A stretch of 6,950 bases of DNA from Elusimicrobiota bacterium (lineage in GTDB: Bacteria; Elusimicrobiota; Elusimicrobia; 2-01-FULL-59-12; JACPXA01). Location of the stretch: contig JACPXA010000228.1 in the NCBI GenBank assembly GCA_016196785.1, positions 1 to 6,950 of the forward strand, in the 5' to 3' direction. Below the pieces are notes generated by a model. The model had not been told where the DNA came from. It made no database searches and saw only the letters and a program-made list of their open reading frames with translations. The position numbers and the translations under genes were made by a program. Positions 1 through 5,747 of this stretch are shown here, one piece after another (within the stretch, counting starts at the first letter, position 1; each line of letters begins with the position of its first letter).

Positions 1-7
1 CGTCAGG

Positions 8-14
8 CCTCCTC
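8..14 (-). promoter_or_regulatory. Strong Shine-Dalgarno site for the next gene
   Basis: GAGGAGG on the minus strand is followed by only seven bases (CCTGACG) before the window ends. With ideal spacing the start codon lies at or just past the left edge. It is the best match to the anti-Shine-Dalgarno sequence in the window, and rpsO context suggests the gene is pnp. Confidence 0.65.
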
Positions 15-16
15 GC

Positions 17-32
17 AATACCTGAAGGTATT
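17..32 (-). promoter_or_regulatory. Leader hairpin just upstream of the off-edge gene's ribosome-binding site
   Basis: AATACC and GGTATT pair perfectly around TTCA (the stem can also be drawn as 7 bp with a 2-base loop). The 3' arm ends two bases before the GAGGAGG site at 8-14. A flanking GGCC at 41-44 could also pair with the GGCC at 6-9, which includes the last two bases of that site. This would give a structure able to modulate access to the ribosome-binding site; that role is inferred. Confidence 0.4.
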
Positions 33-83
33 CCATCGTCGGCCTTCCTTGAATCCGTCTCAAACCTGGGCCTTCATAAATCA

Positions 84-110
84 CGCTATGTGGGAATCAC
101 CACACTAACG
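84..110 (-). other. RNA hairpin downstream of rpsO
   Basis: On the minus strand the arms CGTTA-G-TGTGG and CCACATAGCG pair over 10 base pairs, with one bulged G and one G-U pair, around a six-base loop TGATTC. The following bases (TGATTTAT) are not a U-run. It therefore reads better as a processing or stability element in the rpsO 3' region than as an intrinsic terminator. Confidence 0.5.
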
Positions 111-149
111 CTGAGTATCTGTCGTGGCGGTCATGCCGAGGGGGGAGCC

Positions 150-416
150 TTACTTCCGGAGGTTAAGTTTTTCAACCAACTGAAGATATGTGGCCTGATC
201 CGACAGTTTTAAGTAGTTCAGAAGACGACGACGCTGCCCAACCAGCTTTAGCAGCCCTTGACGAGAGCCAAAATCCTTGGCGTGGGTTTTGAAGTGGTTT
301 GACAATCCATTGATTCGCTCCGTCAACAGGGCAACCTGAACCGCTGGACTTCCGGTGTCTGTGGGGTGCGTTTTGTAGGCTTCGATCGTGGTCTTCTTGT
401 CCTTCGGTAAGGGCAT
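150..416 (-). CDS. rpsO: 30S ribosomal protein S15
   Basis: S15 is a primary binder of the 16S rRNA central domain and nucleates the platform of the 30S subunit. From the ATG at 416 (MPLPKDKKT) it has 88 residues, matching the usual 88-89. The fold is all-helical. The signature THPTDTGSPAVQVALLTERI comes first, followed by SNHFKTHAKDFGSRQGLLKLVGQRRRLLNYLKLSD, then YLQLVEKLNLRK ending in the conserved LxLRK/R tail. An upstream in-frame ATG at 431, one base after the ribF stop, would add MIANA. I prefer 416 because families of S15 begin close to this point, but neither ATG has a good Shine-Dalgarno site, so 431 cannot be excluded. It ends the visible operon, and the next gene downstream is expected to be pnp. 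Autoregulation by S15 is known in other bacteria but no specific operator is recognisable here. Confidence 0.97.
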   Translation of the reverse strand: MPLPKDKKTTIEAYKTHPTDTGSPAVQVALLTERINGLSNHFKTHAKDFGSRQGLLKLVGQRRRLLNYLKLSDQATYLQLVEKLNLRK

Positions 417-432
417 TGCGTTGGCTATCATT

Positions 433-1254
433 CTAGTATATCGCCTGTGTCTTGTAAAGCCTCGCCGTCACATCTGGAAGCCGACGCGTGCAGATGGTGA
501 TATCTTGGTGAATTTGCCGCTTGAGCGCGAGGGCATCGGGAAACCGCCGTTCGGAGCGGACCCTGAACAAAAACATCACGCGCGGCGGAGTTTCATCTTC
601 TAGCAACACCCGAACTCCGAACACCCCCAGCGGAAGGAGTTTATGGGGATGCACCCGGAGGTTGGCTGTGGGAAACCCGAGCCGGGTTCCGTAGCCTCTT
701 CCAGCAACCACGGTGCCAGCTACTGAGTAGGGATACCCCAAGGGTTCAGCCGCCTCCTCGACGGCGCCGCTTCGAATGAGCTCGCGGATCCGCTGTGAGG
801 AAACAGTCTCGTGATGATAGCGCACTGGACCCACCTGGTGCACCGTGATCTGATCCCTTTTCCCTAAGCGACGGAGCAGTCTGACGTTGCCTAGCCGCCC
901 TTGGCCAAAGCCAAAATTATAGCCGACCACAATCCGTGCGGTTCGATAACGCCGAACCAAGAAACGATGGAAAAACGTTTCGGCGGAGACGGCGGCTAGG
1001 CGGGGCGTAAAGGGAAGAACGTGGATCTGTTCCACACCCATCCGGCTCAACAGCGCCTGTCGCTCCGAGATGTCGGTGAGCAGTTGTGGGAGATGACCCG
1101 GGTTCAGGATATACCGTGGGGAAACGGGAAACGTGACCACCACGCTTCGCAACGATCCCAGACGGGCGAGCTGGAGCGTCCGATGGATAATCCGTTGGTG
1201 CCCGCGGTGGACGCCATCAAATGTTCCCACCGTGACTACCGTCCGAGGCGTCAC
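433..1254 (-). CDS. ribF: RibF, bifunctional riboflavin kinase/FAD synthetase with a shortened kinase domain
   Basis: RibF phosphorylates riboflavin to FMN and adenylates FMN to FAD. From the GTG at 1254 there are 273 residues, against about 305-315 usual. The N-terminal adenylyltransferase is recognisable: GTFDGVHRGHQ 10-20, VVVTFPVSP 38-46, VVGYNFGFGQGRLG 109-122 and the VSSQRIREL nucleotide loop 151-159. The kinase begins normally (AGTVVAGRGYGTRLGFPTANL 179-199, with PTAN). After GVFGVRVLLEDETPP, however, it jumps almost directly to VRSERRFPDALALKRQIHQD. The usual NIGxRPTF strand, the EvHxLDF segment with the catalytic Glu and the dLYG turn are missing, about 30-35 residues. The reading frame is kept. 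The C-terminal tail after residue 252 also looks unlike the family. Kinase activity is doubtful; adenylyltransferase activity is possible. The TAG lies one base before a possible rpsO ATG. An alternative start is GTG 1278. Confidence 0.9.
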   Translation of the reverse strand: MTPRTVVTVGTFDGVHRGHQRIIHRTLQLARLGSLRSVVVTFPVSPRYILNPGHLPQLLTDISERQALLSRMGVEQIHVLPFTPRLAAVSAETFFHRFLVRRYRTARIVVGYNFGFGQGRLGNVRLLRRLGKRDQITVHQVGPVRYHHETVSSQRIRELIRSGAVEEAAEPLGYPYSVAGTVVAGRGYGTRLGFPTANLRVHPHKLLPLGVFGVRVLLEDETPPRVMFLFRVRSERRFPDALALKRQIHQDITICTRRLPDVTARLYKTQAIY

Positions 1255-1928
1255 GGTAAACGCTCCAGGACGGCACACCTCAGCAAGGCCTCTTGCGTGG
1301 CTCGCTGGAGCGCCTCCCAGGGAAGGGCTTGCGCGATGGTAAAGGGACCCACGCTGATCCGATGGAGGACCTCCAGCGTGGCGCCGGTTAAGAGCCGTTC
1401 TCCCACCTCATGGACCAGGCTCCGAATGTACGTCCCCGAGGAGCATCGCACGCGAAAGGTCCCTCGGGGAGGGTTCCACGCAAGCAGGCTAAATTCCTGG
1501 ATGTGTACGGGGCGGGTCGCTCGAGGGATTTCCCTCCCTTGTCGAGCCAGCGCATAGAGCCGGCGCCCACCGATGCGCCGAGCGGAGTACATTGGAGGAA
1601 TCTGAGGAACCCATCCCGTCAACTGATTGCAAATCTCTTGGACCCTAGAGATGCTCAGCGCCGGCACAGCGCGCTGAAGGGCGACCTGTCCAGTCACATC
1701 CCAGGTATCCGTGGTTATTCCTAAGCGAAAGGCGCCCTCATAGACCTTCTCGTGCGCCATGAGTTCAGCCTGCCGTTTAGTGGCCCGCCCAAAGACCACT
1801 AATAGGACGCCGGTGGCCATGGGATCCAGCGTCCCGCAATGTCCAACCTTGACATCGCCGAGGATCCGTTTCACGACCCGCACCACCCCCGCGGAGGTAA
1901 TCCCTTGGGGTTTCGCAACCACCAGCAA
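1251..1928 (-). CDS. truB: tRNA pseudouridine-55 synthase TruB (start uncertain)
   Basis: TruB isomerises U55 in the T-loop of tRNAs. Numbered from the TTG at 1928 (225 residues), motif I is KPQGITS and the catalytic loop GHCGTLDPMATGV lies at 29-41. Its catalytic Asp35 is encoded at 1824-1826. The active-site Tyr motif YEGAFRLG starts at 63, QIPPMYSARRIGG is at 109-121 and CSSGTYIRSL at 162-171. The chain ends soon after LHRISVGPF, so no full PUA domain is present and the protein is at the short end of the family. The start is unresolved. The frame is open up to a TTG at 2051 inside the conserved GGGGH region of nrnA. Between the nrnA stop and the conserved core there is no ATG or GTG, only this TTG and an ATA at 1976 that overlaps the nrnA TAG. 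None has a Shine-Dalgarno site. The stop overlaps the ribF GTG (GTGA). Function is certain, the N-terminus is not. Confidence 0.93.
   Translation of the reverse strand: MLVVAKPQGITSAGVVRVVKRILGDVKVGHCGTLDPMATGVLLVVFGRATKRQAELMAHEKVYEGAFRLGITTDTWDVTGQVALQRAVPALSISRVQEICNQLTGWVPQIPPMYSARRIGGRRLYALARQGREIPRATRPVHIQEFSLLAWNPPRGTFRVRCSSGTYIRSLVHEVGERLLTGATLEVLHRISVGPFTIAQALPWEALQRATQEALLRCAVLERLP
1263..1266 (-). promoter_or_regulatory. Ribosome-binding site deciding the ribF start
   Basis: On the minus strand GGAG lies within truB, 8 bases before the GTG at 1254. That GTG overlaps the truB TGA as GTGA. This combination favours 1254 over the longer in-frame GTG at 1278. Confidence 0.7.
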
Positions 1929-1972
1929 CCCCGTCGGTGTGGTGGATGGCGTGGCGAGCGTGGGGCCCCTCC

Positions 1973-2983
1973 CTATCGTTGATGAAAGGTTGCGGTGATC
2001 CCGCGAATGAGTCTGGGGGTGACGGTGGACAGAGTCCCGGGGAGGCTGCAACCGGCGGCCCGACGGTGGCCGCCGCCACCGAAGGCCTTGGCCACAGCGC
2101 AGACGTCTACGGGGGCCTTTGAACGAAGGCTGACCCGTACCACCGAGATGCGCCGATGCGAAGGCTGGATCTCCTCATCTTCTCTAAGGAGGACGGACAC
2201 CAAGACGCTGGGAATCAGCATTCCATAGTTCACGATCTCTTCGCTGTCATCTTGCCGAGCGCGGACCTGCTGGAACTGCTGCCGGCTGATCGACAGGAGC
2301 GCAATGCGTCTCCGGCTGATGATTCGAAGGCCATTCAAGGCTGTCCCCAACAACCGCAGCGCGGCCTGCGGTTTTTTCCCGTAGAGCTCCTCATGCACCT
2401 TATGCGGCTGGACCCCGCACGCCAAGAGGGCCGCGGCGGTCTGGTGAGTTTCCGAGGTCGTGTTGGAATGTTGGAACCGTCCCGTATCTGTCAGGAGCCC
2501 GGCATAGAGGTAGGTGGCCTCACGGCGATTGGGGCGAATGCCCGCCGTTTGATAGAGCCGATACACCTGTTCGGCGTTGGAGGAGGCACGAGGATTGATG
2601 AAATTAATGTCTCCAAACCGCTGGAAGCTGATATGGTGATCAATATTGATGGTGGTGGCAGCCTGGCGCTCTATGTCGATAATGTTCCCCATCCGATGGG
2701 GGCCGTTGCACTCCAGAATAATGGCCACATCAAAGTGGCCCTTGACCCGGCCAGCGGTGCGGATGCGGGACGCCCCAGGGAGAAAGAGGGTATTGGAAGG
2801 AATTGGATCGGCGGTCACCAGATCAACCAGCTTGCCAGGGCCGAGCCGATGAATGAGCGAGGCCAGCGCGAGAGCAGACCCCACCGTGTCAGGATCCGGC
2901 TTCAGATGCCCTGTAACAAAGAACCGGCGCCCGGTTCGTAACCGCTCTAAGATACGTCGGATGATAGACCTAGGCTCAGCCAC
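1973..2983 (-). CDS. nrnA: DHH/DHHA1 phosphoesterase, NrnA-like (nano-RNase / pAp phosphatase)
   Basis: Family members hydrolyse 2-5 nt RNAs and often 3'-phosphoadenosine 5'-phosphate, using Mn ions. In 336 residues, motif I GHLKPDPDTVGSALAL is at 25-40 (H26, D30, D32) and the motif II region AIILECNGPHRMG at 87-99. The DHH motif NIDHH is at 113-117, followed by FINPRASSNAEQVY. Motif IV is AGLLTDTGRFQHSNT at 161-175 (D166). The C-terminal DHHA1 substrate-binding domain ends in FGGGGHRRAAGC at 301-312. Motif II carries Glu91 where the family usually has a metal-binding Asp. The start is a GTG at 2983 inside the end of rbfA (8-base overlap, GTGGCTGA). No closer Shine-Dalgarno site is seen, so translation is probably coupled. 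Its place between rbfA and truB is common for this family. The split between oligoribonuclease and pAp activity cannot be read from sequence. Confidence 0.92.
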   Translation of the reverse strand: MAEPRSIIRRILERLRTGRRFFVTGHLKPDPDTVGSALALASLIHRLGPGKLVDLVTADPIPSNTLFLPGASRIRTAGRVKGHFDVAIILECNGPHRMGNIIDIERQAATTINIDHHISFQRFGDINFINPRASSNAEQVYRLYQTAGIRPNRREATYLYAGLLTDTGRFQHSNTTSETHQTAAALLACGVQPHKVHEELYGKKPQAALRLLGTALNGLRIISRRRIALLSISRQQFQQVRARQDDSEEIVNYGMLIPSVLVSVLLREDEEIQPSHRRISVVRVSLRSKAPVDVCAVAKAFGGGGHRRAAGCSLPGTLSTVTPRLIRGITATFHQR

Positions 2984-3335
2984 GATGGTGCGGTTTGCGT
3001 TCCTCTGCGATAACGTTCAGCAAGGCAAACACCTCTTGGGCCCGCTCGGAGGTATCGTCAAAGACAAATTGAAGCGCGGGGGGACGACGCAGGTTTTCTA
3101 AGCGATTAAGCCCATTCCGCACATACGGGGCAGCCCGCCTCAGAGCGAGTCGTGAGTTCTCCCGGTCCTCCTGGCTCCCTAGCACTGAGTAGTAGACCTT
3201 CGCCTGCTGGAGGTCCTGCGTAAGGCGTACCGCCGTGATGGTCACAAATCCGAGACCAGGATCCTTGAGTCCTTGGACGATCTTGGAGATCTCTTGCTGA
3301 AGTTGACGATTGAGCCGTTCAATCCGCCGCCACAT
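2976..3335 (-). CDS. rbfA: 30S ribosome-binding factor RbfA
   Basis: RbfA binds the 30S subunit near the 5' helix of 16S rRNA and is needed for late 16S processing and 30S maturation. The 119-residue protein matches the family in length and pattern. Helix 1 is IERLNRQLQQEISKIVQGL, followed by the signature KDPGLGFVTITAVRLTQDLQQAKVYYSVLG at about 24-53. The helix RRAAPYVRNGLNRL is next (about 66-79), then RRPPALQFVFDDTSERAQEVFALL. Together these give the KH-like fold of the family. The ATG at 3335 lies 11 bases after the DUF503 stop. No convincing Shine-Dalgarno site precedes it, so reinitiation from upstream translation is likely. The 3' end overlaps the next gene by 8 bases. Identification is secure. 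Confidence 0.95.
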   Translation of the reverse strand: MWRRIERLNRQLQQEISKIVQGLKDPGLGFVTITAVRLTQDLQQAKVYYSVLGSQEDRENSRLALRRAAPYVRNGLNRLENLRRPPALQFVFDDTSERAQEVFALLNVIAEERKPHHRG

Positions 3336-3346
3336 TAAGCACCACG

Positions 3347-3643
3347 CTAGGATGGGGACACGACACTGAACTCACAAACCCGGTCGGTCACCTCGACCTT
3401 CCCCTGTTGTTCGACAAACTCAGCAACCTGGTGGAGTAGCCGTTCAGCCCCGACGCGGTCCGTCGCCACGCAGGCCACCCCCAACGCCGCCCGCTGCCAC
3501 AGGTCCTGACCATCCACTTCAGCGAAGGCCACGTTAAAACGCTGGCGAAGCCGAACCTTGAGGCTTTCGAGCACCCGACGTTTTTCTTTCAGGTTACCCG
3601 CTCCTGGCACGATGACGGTCAGTCGGTAGGATCCCACGACCAT
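3347..3643 (-). CDS. DUF503 / YlxP-like protein
   Basis: This small cytoplasmic protein of 98 residues belongs to the DUF503 family (YlxP in Bacillus), found in infB-rbfA operons of many bacteria. Its biochemical role is not established, and ribosome association is only suggested by the neighbours. The family pattern is visible: an N-terminal beta strand (YRLTVIVPGAGNLKEKRRVL), then a basic helix (ESLKVRLRQRF), then NVAFAEVDGQDLWQRAALGVACVATD, and a C-terminal strand ending CEFSVVS. Length is usual for the family and there is no signal peptide or membrane segment. The ATG has a good AGGAG site 7 bases upstream. It follows infB by 15 bases and precedes rbfA by 11, so it is surely co-transcribed. 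No gene symbol is given because the ylxP name is inherited from Bacillus by family only. Confidence 0.93.
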   Translation of the reverse strand: MVVGSYRLTVIVPGAGNLKEKRRVLESLKVRLRQRFNVAFAEVDGQDLWQRAALGVACVATDRVGAERLLHQVAEFVEQQGKVEVTDRVCEFSVVSPS

Positions 3644-3650
3644 AGGGAGA

Positions 3651-3655
3651 CTCCT
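3651..3655 (-). promoter_or_regulatory. Ribosome-binding site of the DUF503 gene
   Basis: On the minus strand AGGAG sits 7 bases before the ATG at 3643, inside the 15-base gap after the infB stop. It is one of the clearest Shine-Dalgarno sites in the window and fixes the start of the DUF503 gene. Confidence 0.8.
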
Positions 3656-3658
3656 AGC

Positions 3659-5746
3659 CTACGGAGTTTCTAACTTCTTGGCGCGTTGTTCGATGATATA
3701 CGCTTCTAAGGTGTCACCGGGCTTGACGTCTTGGAATCCTTCAACCCGGATCCCGCATTCAAACCCTTGTTCCACTTCTCGGACATCGTCCTTAAATCGT
3801 CTCAAACCACCGATGGCGCCTTCATACACTACTCGTTGATCCCGAATGACCCGAACCTTGCAACTCGTTTGGAACTTCCCTTCAGTTACCTGGCAACCGG
3901 CGACGTTGCCGACCTTCGAGACACGGAACACCTGTTTGACCTGCGCCCGCCCCAGCCGCCGCTCAGCCTGCTCAGGTTCCAATAACCCTTCCATCGCTGC
4001 CCGGACATCGGCCACCGCCTCATAGATGATCCGATACGTCCGAATCTCTACCCCCTCGCGCTGAGCAAGCGTTTCCGCGGCAGGGTCCGGCCGGACAGTA
4101 AACCCGATGAGGACCGCGTCGCTCGCCGCGGCCAGACTGACGTCCGATTTAATGATCCCCCCCACCCCCGCGTGAATGACGTTCAGCCGAATGTCCGGGG
4201 TGGACAATCGCTCCAGAGAATCCCGCAAGGCCTCCACCGACCCTTGCACATCAGCTTTCAGGATGAGCTTCAATTCCTTAACCTTCCCCTCCGCCAGCTC
4301 GTGATGGAAATCTTGGAGGCTCATGTGACGGCGGGCTAGCGCCTCCTGCCGACTGTGCATCTGCCGTCGTTCAGCGATCTCCCGTGCCGTCCGTTCATCC
4401 TTGACCGCCACCAGCTTGTCCCCCGCTTGCGGGGTCTCATTCAAGCCGAGCAACTCGGCAGGCTGGGAGGGACGAGCCTGAAGGAGCGGGTGGCCACGAT
4501 CATCGAATAATGCCCGAACCTTTCCAAAGGTGATCCCTGCCACGAGGAGATCCCCCACCTTCAAGGTACCTTTCTGAACCAGCACAGTGGCCACCGGGCC
4601 CCGCCGGGGGTCGAGCCTGGCCTCGATGACGATCCCTTGAGCGGGCCGATCCGGGTTGGCCTTCAGCTCCAAGAGCTCGGCTTCCAAGAGGATCATTTCT
4701 AGAAGTTTATCGAGGTTCAACCCCTTCTTCGCTGACACCTCGACAAAAATAGTCTTTCCACCCCACTGCTCGGGGATCAACTGGTGTTTTGCGAGTTCCT
4801 GCTTGACTCGCTCAGGGTTCGCACTGGGCAAATCGATCTTGTTGACCGCGACGAGCATCGGAACGCCCGCCGCCCGCGCATGGTCAATAGCCTCCAGCGT
4901 CTGTGGCATTACCCCGTCGTCGGCTGCCACCACCAGGACCACGAGATCGGTCACCTGTGCGCCGCGCGCGCGCATCGCCGTAAAGGCCTCATGCCCTGGC
5001 GTATCGAGGAAGACCACAGACCCTTTGGGACTCTCGACCCGGTGCGCCCCAATGTGCTGGGTGATGCCCCCGGCTTCCTGTTCGGCGACCCTCGTTTTGC
5101 GGAGGACGTCGAGGAGACTCGTTTTTCCGTGGTCCACATGACCCATGATGGTCACCACGGGAGGCCGCGGTTTGAGGGTCTGAGGATCATCAGGCGTTTC
5201 GGCTCCCATCAGTTCTTCTCCATAGAGTGGAACGACCTCAACGTCAAAACCGAGGGAAGCGGCAACCAAGGTGGCAACGTCTGGATCAATGCGCTGATTG
5301 ATGGTCGCCAGGGTTCCCATCCCCATCAACTTCTTGATCAGCTCAGCGACCTTCACTTGCAGTTTCTCTGAGAGCTCCTTCACCGTAATGACTTCGCTGA
5401 TGCGAACCTTGGGGCGGGGGGGAACGGATGGCGGGGCATGGGACACCGCAGCGTTCACGGGAGAGGCCGTCTGAGTGGTGGGTGCCGTAGGGGGAGGTGC
5501 CTCAACAAGCGACGCCGCCATCCGGGGAGCAGGAATCCCTGCGTGTAGAACGGCTATCCGGACTGGTGCGAGGGGCTGGCGTTTAGGTTTGACTCCTTTT
5601 TTCGTTTTCGCTACAGGAGCAGTCGGTTGCACCACACGCTTACCGGTCTTTTTCCTCTCACCAGAGGAAAGCGCCTGTTTGACCGTTGATTTCCCCCGCG
5701 GTTTGGGCCGCTGGGAAGAGAGAGGTGTTTTTTTCTTTCGCTCCAT
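3659..5746 (-). CDS. infB: Translation initiation factor IF-2
   Basis: IF2 is the GTPase that brings fMet-tRNA to the 30S subunit and promotes 50S joining. The protein has 695 residues. Residues 1-60 are strongly basic and 60-112 are a Pro/Ala/Thr-rich linker. A single IF2_N-type helical module lies at about 115-172 (ITVKELSEKLQVKVAELIKKL). The G domain is complete: G1 GHVDHGKT 202-209, G2 GGITQHIGA 226-234, G3 DTPGHEAF 248-255, G4 NKID 302-305, G5 SAK 338-340. Domain II is about 368-455, domain III about 485-590 (LILKADVQGSVEAL), and the fMet-tRNA-binding C2 domain about 600-690 (GFECGIRVEGFQDVKPGDTLEAY). It is shorter than E. coli IF2 because of the N-terminal region. The ATG at 5746 follows the nusA stop by one base. 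The nearest purine-rich site, AAGGAAG at 5759-5765, is 12 bases upstream, so coupling to nusA is likely. Codons 4-7 hold a run of seven A. Confidence 0.98.
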   Translation of the reverse strand: MERKKKTPLSSQRPKPRGKSTVKQALSSGERKKTGKRVVQPTAPVAKTKKGVKPKRQPLAPVRIAVLHAGIPAPRMAASLVEAPPPTAPTTQTASPVNAAVSHAPPSVPPRPKVRISEVITVKELSEKLQVKVAELIKKLMGMGTLATINQRIDPDVATLVAASLGFDVEVVPLYGEELMGAETPDDPQTLKPRPPVVTIMGHVDHGKTSLLDVLRKTRVAEQEAGGITQHIGAHRVESPKGSVVFLDTPGHEAFTAMRARGAQVTDLVVLVVAADDGVMPQTLEAIDHARAAGVPMLVAVNKIDLPSANPERVKQELAKHQLIPEQWGGKTIFVEVSAKKGLNLDKLLEMILLEAELLELKANPDRPAQGIVIEARLDPRRGPVATVLVQKGTLKVGDLLVAGITFGKVRALFDDRGHPLLQARPSQPAELLGLNETPQAGDKLVAVKDERTAREIAERRQMHSRQEALARRHMSLQDFHHELAEGKVKELKLILKADVQGSVEALRDSLERLSTPDIRLNVIHAGVGGIIKSDVSLAAASDAVLIGFTVRPDPAAETLAQREGVEIRTYRIIYEAVADVRAAMEGLLEPEQAERRLGRAQVKQVFRVSKVGNVAGCQVTEGKFQTSCKVRVIRDQRVVYEGAIGGLRRFKDDVREVEQGFECGIRVEGFQDVKPGDTLEAYIIEQRAKKLETP

Positions 5747-5747
5747 T

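Larger units (their letters stand above)
1..149 (-). other. Intercistronic leader between rpsO and an off-edge gene (probably pnp)
   Basis: The 149 bases after the rpsO stop hold no credible gene. They contain two hairpins (84-110 and 17-32) and end with a strong Shine-Dalgarno sequence whose start codon would fall just beyond base 1. By established gene order rpsO is very often followed by pnp, and in E. coli the rpsO-pnp leader is a structured, RNase III-cleaved autoregulatory region. The same role here is inference. No run of U follows either hairpin, so there is no clear intrinsic terminator and read-through is likely. Confidence 0.6.

Noticed and set aside
1..36. ATG at 34-36 (minus strand) after AAGGAAGG, opening a 12-codon frame to the left edge
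   Set aside because: The peptide MEYLQVLRGGLT does not resemble the start of PNPase, and a better ribosome-binding site (8-14) points to a start beyond the edge. It cannot be fully excluded without more sequence.
35..63. TTGAGA followed after 17 bases by GACGAT as a promoter for the off-edge gene
   Set aside because: The -35 is good (5 of 6) but the -10 matches only 3 of 6, and its start site would fall inside the leader hairpin. Too weak to annotate.
84..110. Intrinsic terminator after rpsO
   Set aside because: The hairpin is followed by TGATTTAT rather than a U-run, and its stem is A/T-containing and bulged.
435..440. TATACT on the minus strand as a -10 box for an rpsO promoter
   Set aside because: No acceptable -35 element lies 16-18 bases upstream (TTTACA is only 12 bases away), and the site is inside the end of ribF. 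An internal rpsO promoter is possible but not supported.
2156..2941. Long plus-strand open frame of 261 codons opposite nrnA
   Set aside because: It is antisense to a gene with clear DHH motifs, shows no recognisable domain, and is the kind of shadow frame expected in GC-rich coding DNA.
4963..4973. Alternating CG run as a repeat or Z-DNA-forming element
   Set aside because: It encodes the conserved AMRARGAQ segment of IF2 with ordinary GC-rich codons.
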